Assembly: GCF_026241255.1 (NCBI RefSeq)
Contig: NZ_JAPHNC010000009.1
Coordinates: forward strand, 1 to 62,247
Direction: 5' to 3'
DNA from: Helicobacter sp. MIT 21-1697
GTDB taxonomy: Bacteria > Campylobacterota > Campylobacteria > Campylobacterales > Helicobacteraceae
Length of the DNA: 62,247 bases
Shown here piece by piece: positions 29,890-39,236 of the stretch. Under the pieces are notes generated by a model. It was not told where the DNA came from, searched no databases, and saw only the letters and a list, made by a program, of their open reading frames with translations. A program made the position numbers and the translations under genes. Numbering within the stretch: the stretch's first letter is position 1; every line of letters starts with the position of its first letter.

Positions 29890-30879
29890 TTAAGAATGCT
29901 TTTTGAGCATTCTGCGCAATGAAACATAGAATTTCATCCACTCATTGAGTTCCATAAGCGGGTGTCCGCCCCATTTGGTATGTGGGGGGAGGTTTTTGCC
30001 TACTGCTCCGCGTCCAGCGACTTGCACAAAATCTCCAATATGAACGTGCCCTCCTGTTCCAGCTTGCCCACCCATTACTACATTGCGCCCAGTGGTAGTT
30101 GAGCCAGCAAGTCCTACTTGCGAGACAAGCAAAGTATGCTCCCCAACAACGCAGTTATGCCCTATTTGCACGAGATTATCAATTTTTGCCCCTTGTTTTA
30201 TAAGTGTTTCACCAAATACAGCCCTATCAATAGCGTTATTTGCACCAATTTCTACATCATCTTCTATGACAACGCGTCCATTGTGTTCAATTTTGATATG
30301 TTTGCCCTCTTTAGTATGTGCATATCCGAATCCATCACAGCCTATTATGCTTCCTGCGTGGATATTCACGCGATTGCCAATGAGTGTATCGCGATAAATC
30401 ACGACATTAGGATAAATCTTGCAATGCGCACCAATAGATACATTCTCACCAATGACGACACCGGGCATAAGTATGGAATCTGCACCAATAGATACATTCT
30501 CACCCAGTGAAACATTTGAAGCAATATGCGCACTAGGGTGGATTTGTGTGTGAGATTCTAATGAGGGCTTTATATCAAAGCCATCACGCACAAAAAGGGC
30601 AGAAAGCAGAGCAAAAGCAAGATGAGGATTCTCTACTTCAAGAGGTTGGATATGTGAGGGGACTTTATCAAGTAGATTTGGGCGGATAAGCACAGCCCCA
30701 GCTTGAGAATCTATAAGTTTGTTGAGATATTTATCTTGGTCTATATAGCTTATTTGTGTAGCAGTGGCAGATTCTAAAGGGGCAATACCACTTAGCTCAA
30801 AGTCGTTTTGAAGAGTATTTTGAAGTGTGAGATAACCTTTAAATGCTAGATTCAAAGCTTGGGAGAGCAGCATTGGCAA
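29890..30879 (-). CDS. lpxD: UDP-3-O-(3-hydroxyacyl)glucosamine N-acyltransferase LpxD
   Basis: LpxD adds the second 3-hydroxyacyl chain in lipid A synthesis. The 329-residue protein has an N-terminal uridine-binding domain and a left-handed beta-helix of hexapeptide repeats from about residue 105 (IHPSAHIASNVSLGENVSIG). The catalytic-His region is in VQIGHNCVVGEH (about 236-247), followed by QVGLAGSTTTGRNVVMGGQ. A C-terminal helix completes the fold. Length is typical. It is transcribed away from the dehydrogenase gene at 31034. Confidence 0.94.
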   Translation of the reverse strand: MPMLLSQALNLAFKGYLTLQNTLQNDFELSGIAPLESATATQISYIDQDKYLNKLIDSQAGAVLIRPNLLDKVPSHIQPLEVENPHLAFALLSALFVRDGFDIKPSLESHTQIHPSAHIASNVSLGENVSIGADSILMPGVVIGENVSIGAHCKIYPNVVIYRDTLIGNRVNIHAGSIIGCDGFGYAHTKEGKHIKIEHNGRVVIEDDVEIGANNAIDRAVFGETLIKQGAKIDNLVQIGHNCVVGEHTLLVSQVGLAGSTTTGRNVVMGGQAGTGGHVHIGDFVQVAGRGAVGKNLPPHTKWGGHPLMELNEWMKFYVSLRRMLKKHS

Positions 30880-30982
30880 TCCTTTAATAATTAAGATTCT
30901 AAGATGTCAATCATAGCATAATAATGCCATAGCACAGGTAACACTTAGCGATTGCATATAAAGTTTTCATAATATTTTAGAG

Positions 30983-30988
30983 TATAAT
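30983..30988 (+). promoter_or_regulatory. -10 element for the dehydrogenase gene at 31034
   Basis: A perfect TATAAT lies 45 bases before the ATG at 31034 in the lpxD divergent gap. No good -35 is present at normal spacing, as is common in Helicobacter. GGAG before the ATG serves as ribosome site. Confidence 0.5.
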
Positions 30989-31033
30989 ACGCAACCTTTA
31001 AAGATGGTGCATTTTGGACATAAGGAGTAGAGT

Positions 31034-32647
31034 ATGCAAAATAATGTTGATAATGTAGTTCTACAAATCGGGGCAGGTGGAGTTGGTGGCGTGGTGGCAC
31101 ACAAAATGGCGATGAATAGGCAAACTTTTTCGCGCATTATTTTAGCTTCGCGCACATTAGATAAATGCAAGGCAATCGCGGGTTCTATCCGCGCTAAGGG
31201 CTTGGGCGAGATTGAGATTGATGTAGTTAATGCGGATAATGTGGAATCTGTGGTGGCTCTCATTGAAAAATATCGCCCAAAAGTCGTGGTAAATGTCGCG
31301 CTGCCTTATCAGGACTTGAGCATTATGGAGGCGTGCTTGCGCACTAGAGTGCATTATTTGGATACTGCAAATTATGAGCACCCAGATTCTGCGCATTTTG
31401 AATATAAAGAGCAGTGGGCGTATGACACGCGCTATAAAGAGGCGGGCATCTTTGCATTGCTAGGTAGTGGCTTTGACCCGGGCGTTACAAATGTCTTTTG
31501 TGCCTATGCGCAGAAGCATTATTTTGATGAGATTCATAGCATTGATATTTTGGATTGTAATGCAGGAGACCACGGCTATGCGTTTGCGACAAACTTTAAT
31601 CCCGAGATAAACTTGCGTGAAGTCAGCTCCAAAGCGCGTTTTTGGGTCAAAGAGCCTCAAAGTCAATATGCGCAAAACTTTGACCTTTCGCGTGATAGCA
31701 TTTATCGCAAGTTTGAGGCTAAGGAGAAGCATTGGGAAGCGGAAGTAAGAGCAAAGGAGATTGAGAGAATCGGCAATCAAGCGGAAGGAGTTGAGATGAG
31801 AAATCGTGGTTTTCAAGGCGGAAGCGAAGGGAGTTTAGCAAGCCTAAATGACCAAGCTGACAACGTAGAATCCACGATTTATCGCTCAAATACAACGCTC
31901 CAAAATGAGCCATATTTTAATGGGGAGTGGCGCGATATTCCGCCTCTTGCACTAATGAAAGAATGGAATTATCCCGAAGTGGGCGTGAAAAATAGCTATC
32001 TACTTTACCACGAGGAGTTAGAATCTCTTGTGCGCAATATCAAAGGGCTAAAAAGAATCCGCTTTTTTATGACTTTTGGTGAGAGTTACCTCACGCATAT
32101 GAAGTGCTTAGAGAATGTCGGGCTTTTGCGCGTGGATAGTATAGAGCATAAGGGGCAAAAAATCGTGCCAATAGAGGTGCTAAAGACGCTTTTACCTGAC
32201 CCTGCAAGCCTAGCCCCTCGCACAAAGGGCAAGACAAATATCGGCTGCTATATCAAGGGCGTAAAAGGTGGCAAGGAGCGCATAATTTATATTTATAATG
32301 TGTGTGAGCACGAGAAATGCTATGCGGAAGTCAATGCACAAGGCGTGAGCTATACCACAGGTGTGCCCGCGATGATTGGGGCAAAACTCATCTGCGAGGG
32401 CAAGTGGGGGACAAATTGTGCAAAAATTGTGAGCGGAGCGGATAATAGCGATATGCCAAAGGGCGGGGAAACTCAAGGGATTGATAATGCTGAATTTCAA
32501 GGTGCGGGTGTGTGGAATATGGAGCAAAACGACCCTGACCCCTTTATGAACGAGCTCAACAAGCAAGGATTGCCCTATGTCGTGCTAGAAATAAGCGAAA
32601 ATGGAGAATCTAAGGTGCTTGAAGATGGGAGGAAGCATTGTGAGTAG
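31034..32647 (+). CDS. Carboxynorspermidine dehydrogenase-type saccharopine dehydrogenase family protein
   Basis: Carboxynorspermidine/carboxyspermidine dehydrogenase condenses aspartate semialdehyde with a diamine in polyamine synthesis. A Rossmann motif VVLQIGAGGVGGVVAHKMA opens the protein, and PYQDLSIMEACL, LGSGFDPGVTNVF, RIRFFMTFGESYLTHMKCLE, DPASLAPRTKGKTNIGC and SYTTGVPAMIGA match the family. The length of 537 residues exceeds the roughly 400 I expect. Two stretches look inserted: about residues 201-296 (Gln/Glu/Ser rich) and about 467-492. Both lie between conserved blocks and keep the frame. GGAG precedes the start; the next gene starts eight bases before its end. Confidence 0.85.
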   Translation: MQNNVDNVVLQIGAGGVGGVVAHKMAMNRQTFSRIILASRTLDKCKAIAGSIRAKGLGEIEIDVVNADNVESVVALIEKYRPKVVVNVALPYQDLSIMEACLRTRVHYLDTANYEHPDSAHFEYKEQWAYDTRYKEAGIFALLGSGFDPGVTNVFCAYAQKHYFDEIHSIDILDCNAGDHGYAFATNFNPEINLREVSSKARFWVKEPQSQYAQNFDLSRDSIYRKFEAKEKHWEAEVRAKEIERIGNQAEGVEMRNRGFQGGSEGSLASLNDQADNVESTIYRSNTTLQNEPYFNGEWRDIPPLALMKEWNYPEVGVKNSYLLYHEELESLVRNIKGLKRIRFFMTFGESYLTHMKCLENVGLLRVDSIEHKGQKIVPIEVLKTLLPDPASLAPRTKGKTNIGCYIKGVKGGKERIIYIYNVCEHEKCYAEVNAQGVSYTTGVPAMIGAKLICEGKWGTNCAKIVSGADNSDMPKGGETQGIDNAEFQGAGVWNMEQNDPDPFMNELNKQGLPYVVLEISENGESKVLEDGRKHCE

Positions 32648-33371
32648 TAAAGAAAATATGATGAAAAATAAACGAAAATTTGATGAATTTTATTCTGATA
32701 TAGAAGACAAAATCATCTCATTTAATAAACTTAACAAAGACAACTATTTAGTCTATGAGAATCAAATGTTTTGCCCTGATTGTCGTAAGGCTAAATTATC
32801 TTATGTGTTTAACACCAAAACGCCACATTTAAAGAGTAAAAGTGGCGGAAAGAATCCTCCACATCAAGAATCTTGTCCATATGGGTATAAACCTGCTTCT
32901 AATAACAGCGTTAGAAACCATATAGATGCACTTAATAATACGCAGATTGAACATAAATTAGCTTCAATGATGAGATACTTGCTCACAGACAAAAGCATAA
33001 GGCAGACATTTTTATCAGATGATACAGGGCAAAATAATCCAATGTTGATTGAGGCAGTAGCAGGAGCGACAAGGACATATAACACAATGAGGCGGAAAAG
33101 TTTGGGGGCATATTTTACAGAGGAAGATAAGGGCGAAATTTATGTATTTTATGGGAAAGGAAATCTAAAGCTTAATGATAAAGGAAATTATGCGTTTTTA
33201 AAAATTGTGATAGGTGGCAAAACGATTTCGGTTCATCGCCCTAAAAATCTTATACCCAATGATATAGAGGAAAATGCAGAATATTATATTGTTTGCATAG
33301 GTTATTTAAAAGATTCGTTATTTAAAATAGAATTATTAAAATCAAATTGTTTGAAGTATCAAAGAGTTTAA
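32640..33371 (+). CDS. Unknown protein with N-terminal Cys/His motif (CoiA-like?)
   Basis: The protein has 243 residues from GTG 32640, which follows GGGAGG at good spacing; an in-frame ATG at 32601 lies inside the preceding gene. An N-terminal FCPDC (about residues 43-47) and HQESCPYG (about 75-82) make a likely zinc site, loosely like the zinc ribbon at the start of CoiA-type proteins. No nuclease motif is certain. Around it are a polyamine gene upstream and a type IIG enzyme 15 bases downstream, so it probably belongs to the island. I do not recognise the family with confidence. Confidence 0.5.
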   Translation: MSSKENMMKNKRKFDEFYSDIEDKIISFNKLNKDNYLVYENQMFCPDCRKAKLSYVFNTKTPHLKSKSGGKNPPHQESCPYGYKPASNNSVRNHIDALNNTQIEHKLASMMRYLLTDKSIRQTFLSDDTGQNNPMLIEAVAGATRTYNTMRRKSLGAYFTEEDKGEIYVFYGKGNLKLNDKGNYAFLKIVIGGKTISVHRPKNLIPNDIEENAEYYIVCIGYLKDSLFKIELLKSNCLKYQRV

Positions 33372-33385
33372 AATAAGGACGCAAA

Positions 33386-36300
33386 ATGTCAAACTTCGCT
33401 TTTCTTACTAACAACCTTTTTACCACTTACACCCTAGAAGTGGATTTCCCGCACATTTATAAGTTTGCAGAAAATAAGCAAAAAGCACAAGACGCACTAG
33501 ATTCTATAAAAGCACTTTATGATAAGGAGAAGTTTTTAAAGCAAAATGAACCACAATTAGAAAATGATTTTATCGCCAAAGTATTGGGGATTCTAGGTTG
33601 GCACTCTATTCGCCAAGAGGAAAAAATTATTCAAGGTAAGTTAGATAAGCCCGATTTCTTACTTTTTAGCGATATAGATTCTAAAAAAGCCTATGAAAGC
33701 ATAGAAAGAGAGCAAAGGAAAGCGACAAATGCCCATATTTCTGTGATTTTAGAATCCAAAGCTTACAATGTAGAGGTGGATAATAAAAAGATAAAAGACA
33801 ATCCACATTTCCAGCTTTTGCGCTATTTAAGTAGCCTTAAGCTTGATTTTGGATTTTTAACCAATGGCAGGATTTGGCGGTTTTATGATAATTCTAAATT
33901 GAGTAGCCAAAAAATCTTTTATGAAATTCATTTAGAAAAGCTTTTAGAATTGGGCGATTTAGAGGATTTTAACTATTTTTATCACATTTTTCACGCAAAC
34001 AACTTCACACAAAAGCCAAATGTAGAATCCAAAAATACAATCACAGATATTCTTAACAAAAATAATCAAGCTAAAATCAATATAGAAGATGACTTGCAAT
34101 CCCTCATTTATGGAATCAATGGCAAGGATTCTTTGTTTGAGAAAATCGGCTCTTGCATTTATGCTAAAAATCCTAATGCCAAGCTAGAAGACATTTACCA
34201 ATCCTCGCTTTATTTTATCTTCCGCCTCCTGTTTATTGCCTATTTTGAGGATAAGTTTGACGCGATTCTCTCAAGTCATTCAAGCTTTAAAAAGCATATT
34301 AGCCTTTATACTTTGCTTGAAAAGCTTAAAAGCCAACAGGACGATTTAACTCAAAGTTATGTCGGCTTAAGCGAACTTGAAAGGGTTTTTAAAATCTACA
34401 ATGAGGGCAATCCAAACTTAGATATGCCAATCTTTAATGGGGGACTTTTTGATGAAGCCAATGCCCTGCTACTTAAAAAGCCCAAAATTTTTAACGATAA
34501 GGAATTGACAGAGATTTTAGATTCTCTTTTTAACTATCAAGGGGTGCATAGCCAAAATCCTAAAACACTCTTTAGACGCGATTATCGCACTTTGAGTGTG
34601 GCTCATTTAGGCACGATTTATGAGGGATTGCTCTCTTATTTCTTTGAAGTCGCAGAGGAGGATTTATTCTACCTCCTCTATGCACCCAAAAAGGGCAAGG
34701 GCAAACTAGAATCCATTGAAGGCTATTTTGATAGCTATGATTATGCAAAAATCGCTAAAGATTCCACAATCCACCGCGCCCAAGAGTATAAAAAAGGACA
34801 AATCTATCTTAAAAACACGAGCAATTCACGCAAAAGCACCGCAAGCTTTTACACACCAGAATCTATCACCAAATTTTTAGTAGAAAATGCCCTGCAAAAT
34901 AAGCTTAATGATACTAATATCTTGCATTTTAAAATCTTAGATAATGCCTGTGGAAGCGGACATTTCCTAGTAGAGGCACTCAACCAAATCACGCAAATGA
35001 TTCAAAATGATTTTGATTCTTTTCCTGCTTTAAAATCTTTGTATGAGAAAGAAAAACAAGCAGTGCAAAGTAATATTTGTAAGTTTATCAAAGGCTATGA
35101 AGCCGATGAAAGCGATATTTTGAAGCGGCTGCTTTTAAAAAGGGTGATTTTTGGAGTTGATTTAAACCCCTTTAGCATTGAGCTTACTAAGCTTAGTCTT
35201 TGGATAGATAGCTTTATCTTTGGCACACCGCTTAGCTTTTTAGAGCATCACATCAAATGCGGTAACGCTTTAATCGGCACGAGCATAGGAGAATTGAAAA
35301 AGTATTTTAATGCCTTGCAAAAAAGCAGGGGAGGTAATTTGTTTATTTCTAGCTTTTTGGAGGAGTTTCAAGCTTTAGGAGAAGTGTTTGATAAGCTAGA
35401 TTCTATCAAAGACACCACTGAAGAGCAGATTAAAGAGAGCAAAAGGCTCTATAAAGAGGAGATTACCCCAACATTAGAAAAGCTTAATTTGTATTTAAAT
35501 ATGCTCAATGCTCAAAGTTTTATGAATAACCAAGAGTTAAAAGCCTTAAAAACGCTCACAGAGAGTGATAATATAGAAAAACTCACACAAAGCGAAGTTA
35601 CAGAGTATCAAAGTCTAAGGGAAGCAATCCAAGCTTACGCACAAAAATACCGCTTTTTCAACTATGAGATAGAGTTTCCCGAGATTGTCTCAAATGATAC
35701 TTCATTTATAGGATTTAACTGCATTATAGGCAATCCACCGTGGGATAAAACAAAATTTAGCGATAGCGACTTTTTCCCGCAGTTTGTGAGTAACTACCGC
35801 ACTCTAAGTAATAGTGGTAAAAAGGAGGTGCAAGATAATCTCCTAGCTAAAAGCTATATCAAAAAAGAATATGAAAGACAAAAGAGCTTTGCTAGTATCC
35901 AAAATAACTATTACAAAGCCCATTTTCCTCTAAATGCTGGTAGTGGTGATGGCAACTTGTTTCGCTTTTTTGTAGAGCGCAATTTAAGCCTTTTGGGAGA
36001 GAATGCCTCATTAAACTATGTGCTTCCTAGTGCGCTAATGCTAGAAGAGGGAAGCTATACCTTGCGCAAAGAGATTTTGGAGAATAAAAGCCTAAAATAT
36101 TTTTATTCTTTTGAAAACAGAGAGGGGATATTTAGAGATGTGGATTCTCGCTATAAATTTGCTTTAATGCAGGTGGTAAATGTCAAGTCAGAGCCAAAAT
36201 ACACTATTCAAACAATGTTTTATAAAACCCGCATTGAAGAAGTGTATGAGAAGCAAAACATTATCCCGCTTACTTTGCAAGATATTAAGGCGCTCAGTCC

Positions 36301-37309
36301 CAATCAGCTTGCCCTCCAAGAAGTGCGAGGTAAAAAGGATTTAGAGATTTTGCGTAAATGTTACACAGCCTTTGCTCCGCTTAACTCTCTTGATATGAGG
36401 CGAGAGCTAGATATGACTAATGACAAAGGGATTTTTTTAGAATTTCGTAATGAATTACATATGACTAATGACAAAGAGCGTTATGTGCCTTTGTATGAGG
36501 GCAAAATGATTCATCAATTTGACGCAGAGTTTGCTAAGCCGCAATATCTTTTAGAGATTGCGGCTTTTGATAAACGACTAAGAAGCAAGGAGATTTACCG
36601 CTTTAAGCAGGATTTGGGCATTGATAATAAAGAATATCAAAGGCTTTTAGAATCTTTGTATTCCAAAATAAGCAAAGAGAAAGCAGAAGATTCTTTTATT
36701 GTCTATGATAGGCAATTTTACCGCTTAGGATTTCGTGCGATTGCGAGTGATACAAATGAGCGCACTTTGATTTTCTCACTTTTGCCGAAAAATTGTGGGG
36801 CTGGGAATAGCATTTGGAGCAGTGTGCCAAAAGTGTATAGTTTAGATAATAGAAAAATTACCTATAAAGCAATGAGCCATACTAGACTTTGTTTTGCCTT
36901 AGGTATTTTTAATTCTTTAATCGTGGATTTTATTGCAAGGGGAATGCTACAAATCAATGTAAATAAGACTTATTTAGAGAGGATTCCACTCCCTCAACCT
37001 AGCAATAAAGAAATCTTAGAAAATGCAACTTATTTGACTATCGCTAAAAATGCTTTAATCTTGCAGCTTTATAACGACAAAGTAGGGCATTTTAAAGAAT
37101 TGCAAAAGGAATTTGGCATTAAGCAAGATGAGATTCCAAAAACTCCTAAAGCCTATGATACACTAAGGGCAAAGCAAGATATTAATATAGCTAAGCTTTA
37201 TGGACTAGATTATGAGGAGTTTTGTTATTTGCTAGAATCTTTTAAAGTCCTGCAAAGCAAACAACCCCAATTCATTGCACTTTTGAAAAACTCTGTTTTT
37301 TGGGAGTAG
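33386..37309 (+). CDS. Type IIG restriction-modification enzyme (Eco57I-like)
   Basis: This 1307-residue protein joins cutting and methylating activities. The N-terminus holds a PD-(D/E)XK-like nuclease, with PDFLLFSD (about 88) and VILESKAYN (about 121-129). The N6-adenine methylase core has motif I LDNACGSGHFLVEA (about 520-533), a second acidic segment VIFGVDLNPFSIELTKLSLW and catalytic motif IV NPPWDKT (about 782). The rest is a likely target-recognition region ending in an alpha-helical tail. An in-frame 48-base tandem duplication lies at 36411-36476 (residues about 1009-1030, repeated MTNDK). The frame is otherwise intact, so it may be active. Target site unknown. Confidence 0.85.
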   Translation: MSNFAFLTNNLFTTYTLEVDFPHIYKFAENKQKAQDALDSIKALYDKEKFLKQNEPQLENDFIAKVLGILGWHSIRQEEKIIQGKLDKPDFLLFSDIDSKKAYESIEREQRKATNAHISVILESKAYNVEVDNKKIKDNPHFQLLRYLSSLKLDFGFLTNGRIWRFYDNSKLSSQKIFYEIHLEKLLELGDLEDFNYFYHIFHANNFTQKPNVESKNTITDILNKNNQAKINIEDDLQSLIYGINGKDSLFEKIGSCIYAKNPNAKLEDIYQSSLYFIFRLLFIAYFEDKFDAILSSHSSFKKHISLYTLLEKLKSQQDDLTQSYVGLSELERVFKIYNEGNPNLDMPIFNGGLFDEANALLLKKPKIFNDKELTEILDSLFNYQGVHSQNPKTLFRRDYRTLSVAHLGTIYEGLLSYFFEVAEEDLFYLLYAPKKGKGKLESIEGYFDSYDYAKIAKDSTIHRAQEYKKGQIYLKNTSNSRKSTASFYTPESITKFLVENALQNKLNDTNILHFKILDNACGSGHFLVEALNQITQMIQNDFDSFPALKSLYEKEKQAVQSNICKFIKGYEADESDILKRLLLKRVIFGVDLNPFSIELTKLSLWIDSFIFGTPLSFLEHHIKCGNALIGTSIGELKKYFNALQKSRGGNLFISSFLEEFQALGEVFDKLDSIKDTTEEQIKESKRLYKEEITPTLEKLNLYLNMLNAQSFMNNQELKALKTLTESDNIEKLTQSEVTEYQSLREAIQAYAQKYRFFNYEIEFPEIVSNDTSFIGFNCIIGNPPWDKTKFSDSDFFPQFVSNYRTLSNSGKKEVQDNLLAKSYIKKEYERQKSFASIQNNYYKAHFPLNAGSGDGNLFRFFVERNLSLLGENASLNYVLPSALMLEEGSYTLRKEILENKSLKYFYSFENREGIFRDVDSRYKFALMQVVNVKSEPKYTIQTMFYKTRIEEVYEKQNIIPLTLQDIKALSPNQLALQEVRGKKDLEILRKCYTAFAPLNSLDMRRELDMTNDKGIFLEFRNELHMTNDKERYVPLYEGKMIHQFDAEFAKPQYLLEIAAFDKRLRSKEIYRFKQDLGIDNKEYQRLLESLYSKISKEKAEDSFIVYDRQFYRLGFRAIASDTNERTLIFSLLPKNCGAGNSIWSSVPKVYSLDNRKITYKAMSHTRLCFALGIFNSLIVDFIARGMLQINVNKTYLERIPLPQPSNKEILENATYLTIAKNALILQLYNDKVGHFKELQKEFGIKQDEIPKTPKAYDTLRAKQDINIAKLYGLDYEEFCYLLESFKVLQSKQPQFIALLKNSVFWE
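36405..36476 (+). repeat. In-frame 48-base tandem repeat inside the type IIG gene
   Basis: ATATGACTAATGACAAAG occurs at 36411-36428 and again at 36459-36476, exactly 48 bases (16 codons) apart, preceded by GAGCTAG and GAATTAC respectively. The encoded MTNDK sequence therefore occurs twice. The frame is kept. Either a tandem duplication or an inserted short repeat explains it. Confidence 0.7.
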
Positions 37310-37351
37310 GAATGATATGTTAAAATTACATATTACAAAGAAAGGGTGCTT

Positions 37352-37426
37352 ATGAAAATTCACATTAAAAACATTGGAATGCTTGATGAAGCGGAGTTGA
37401 ATGGTTTAATTAATAAAGATATGTGA
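37352..37426 (+). pseudogene. Remnant of an AAA-family ATPase gene (N-terminus only)
   Basis: A 24-codon frame with an AAGGG ribosome site reads MKIHIKNIGMLDEAELNGL and stops soon after. This is the typical opening strand of RecF/SMC/OLD-type ATPases, whose P-loop would normally follow within about 15 residues but is missing. It lies between the type IIG and GHKL genes. I read it as the leftover start of a deleted ATPase gene; a real small ORF is possible but less likely. Confidence 0.5.
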
Positions 37427-37463
37427 AACTTAAAAACCTAAAGTTATGGTGGGAGAAATTGTG

Positions 37464-39236
37464 ATGAAAATCAATGTAAATATACCAGAGGTTGTAGAAC
37501 AATTAAAAAATGTCAAAGTTGAGAATATAATATTTGAATCAATGATGAATGCGATACAAGCAAATGCCACGCTTATTGAACTTAAGATTATCGCTTCTAG
37601 TTTAGATGATAAAAACAAAACTCCCTATATAGATAAAATTGAAGTGATTGATAATGGCGATGGTTTTAATGAGGAAAATCTAAAGTCTTTTGGGGAATAT
37701 CGTAGTGGTTATAAAAAATCATTAGGTTGCAAGGGCGTAGGGAGATTTATGTATCTCAAGCTTTTTAAAAATGTCAAAATTATAAGTAAGAATAAAGAAT
37801 TTGATTTTACCTATAATGGTATGACAGAACCAAAAGAGCAAGTTTCTTATGATAAAACTAAAGTAATTTTGTCAAATCCAAAAAATAATTTTTCAGTTGA
37901 TTTTTCTAAGATTAAAAAACAAATTAAAGAGCATTTTTTAGCTTATTTTAAAACAGAAAGCAAAGATATTCAAATAGATATTTATAGAAATAATGAATGT
38001 GTAGATAATGTTAAGAGCAATGAAATACCAGATTTTAAAAAGAAAGAATTTAAAATTAAAAATTATTCCTTTAGCATATCATATCTTTTCGGAGAAAATG
38101 ATTTTAAAAATGAGGGGTTTTATGTCGCAAATAATAGGGTTGTGATAAAAAATTCAGATTTGGAGCAAGAGAGTAAATATAATTTGCCAAAAGAAAAAGA
38201 TTTAAGAATATTTTATCTTTTAGAATCTAATTATTTTGATAAAAATGTTAATGACGAAAGAAATGAATTACAGATTTATCCCAAACGAAAAAATTCGCTT
38301 GAGTTTGAGGATTTGAGTTGGAATGATATATATGATGAATTAGAAAATCAGCTCAAAGCAATTTATAGAGAGCATAATTTTGATGTAGAAAATACAATTA
38401 AAGAAAATAGAAAAAAATCAATCAAAGAATTGCCCTATCTTGGAGTGTATTTTGAAAATAGAAACGAATTAAATGTGAATGATATGCTAGAAAATGCAAA
38501 AAAAGAATTTAATGAAGATAAAGATTTTTTAAGAGATGATAGCAATAAAGCAAAAAGAAACTACGAATCTAAATTAACCAAAGTAACTCAAGCAGAATTA
38601 GCCGAATATGTATTTGATAGAAATAAATTAATTCAACAATTAAAAAACTCTGTTGATAAAGGGGATATAGAAGCTGAAATTCATAATTTGTTTATGCCTA
38701 AAAAAACATTTGATGATAAACAAGATTATAGGAGTAATAATGTTTGGCTATTTGATGATAGATTTATGTGCTATGATAAAATTTTTAGCGATATACAGAT
38801 TAAGAACATTTTTCCAGAATTACATAAGAATATAGAAAGACCCGATTTACTAAGTATTATTTCTAATACTTACGAAAAAGATAAGATAACCGATATTTTG
38901 CTTATAGAATTTAAAAAACCTGAAGCAAAGAAAGAATATTTTGCAATAGCTCATCAACAAATTCTTGGCTATGCAGCAATGATTAATGAAGTTTATTTTC
39001 AAAAAAAAGTAAGGATTTGGGCTTATGGATTTTTAAAATTTAGCGATGAGGTTTTAAAGAGTCTTATTAATGATGATTATAATCAAATATATACAAATAC
39101 CGATTTTCCCATTTGTTATAAATACAATCAAGCAAACAACATAATAATTCATTTTATGGATTATAACTCTTTGATTTGTGATGCGGAGAATAGAAATCAG
39201 TTATTTTTGGATATTTTAAGAGGAAAATATTTATGA
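37464..39236 (+). CDS. GHKL ATPase with C-terminal PD-(D/E)XK-like nuclease domain
   Basis: The protein has 590 residues from ATG 37464, which has GGGAG upstream; ATG 37446 lies 18 bases earlier in the same frame. The N-terminal GHKL ATP site is clear: N-box FESMMNAIQANA (about 24-35), IDNGDGFNEENLKSF (about 61-75) and GCKGVGRFMYLKLF (about 87-100). A middle region is charged and helical. Near the C-terminus, RPDLLSII (about 457), ILLIEFKKPEA (about 478-488) and a following QQILGYA fit a PD-(D/E)XK nuclease with the QxxxY motif. Such GHKL-nuclease genes accompany restriction systems (MutL/MORC-like). A defence role is likely but inferred. Confidence 0.7.
   Translation: MKINVNIPEVVEQLKNVKVENIIFESMMNAIQANATLIELKIIASSLDDKNKTPYIDKIEVIDNGDGFNEENLKSFGEYRSGYKKSLGCKGVGRFMYLKLFKNVKIISKNKEFDFTYNGMTEPKEQVSYDKTKVILSNPKNNFSVDFSKIKKQIKEHFLAYFKTESKDIQIDIYRNNECVDNVKSNEIPDFKKKEFKIKNYSFSISYLFGENDFKNEGFYVANNRVVIKNSDLEQESKYNLPKEKDLRIFYLLESNYFDKNVNDERNELQIYPKRKNSLEFEDLSWNDIYDELENQLKAIYREHNFDVENTIKENRKKSIKELPYLGVYFENRNELNVNDMLENAKKEFNEDKDFLRDDSNKAKRNYESKLTKVTQAELAEYVFDRNKLIQQLKNSVDKGDIEAEIHNLFMPKKTFDDKQDYRSNNVWLFDDRFMCYDKIFSDIQIKNIFPELHKNIERPDLLSIISNTYEKDKITDILLIEFKKPEAKKEYFAIAHQQILGYAAMINEVYFQKKVRIWAYGFLKFSDEVLKSLINDDYNQIYTNTDFPICYKYNQANNIIIHFMDYNSLICDAENRNQLFLDILRGKYL

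Noticed and set aside
28535-29941. Longer start of the amino-acid permease at 29941
   Set aside because: It would overlap the lpxD end and the added residues lack permease character; ATG 29866 has a good ribosome site.
30952-30988. TTGCAT as a -35 element for the dehydrogenase gene
   Set aside because: It lies 25 bases before TATAAT, too far for a housekeeping promoter, so only the -10 is reported.
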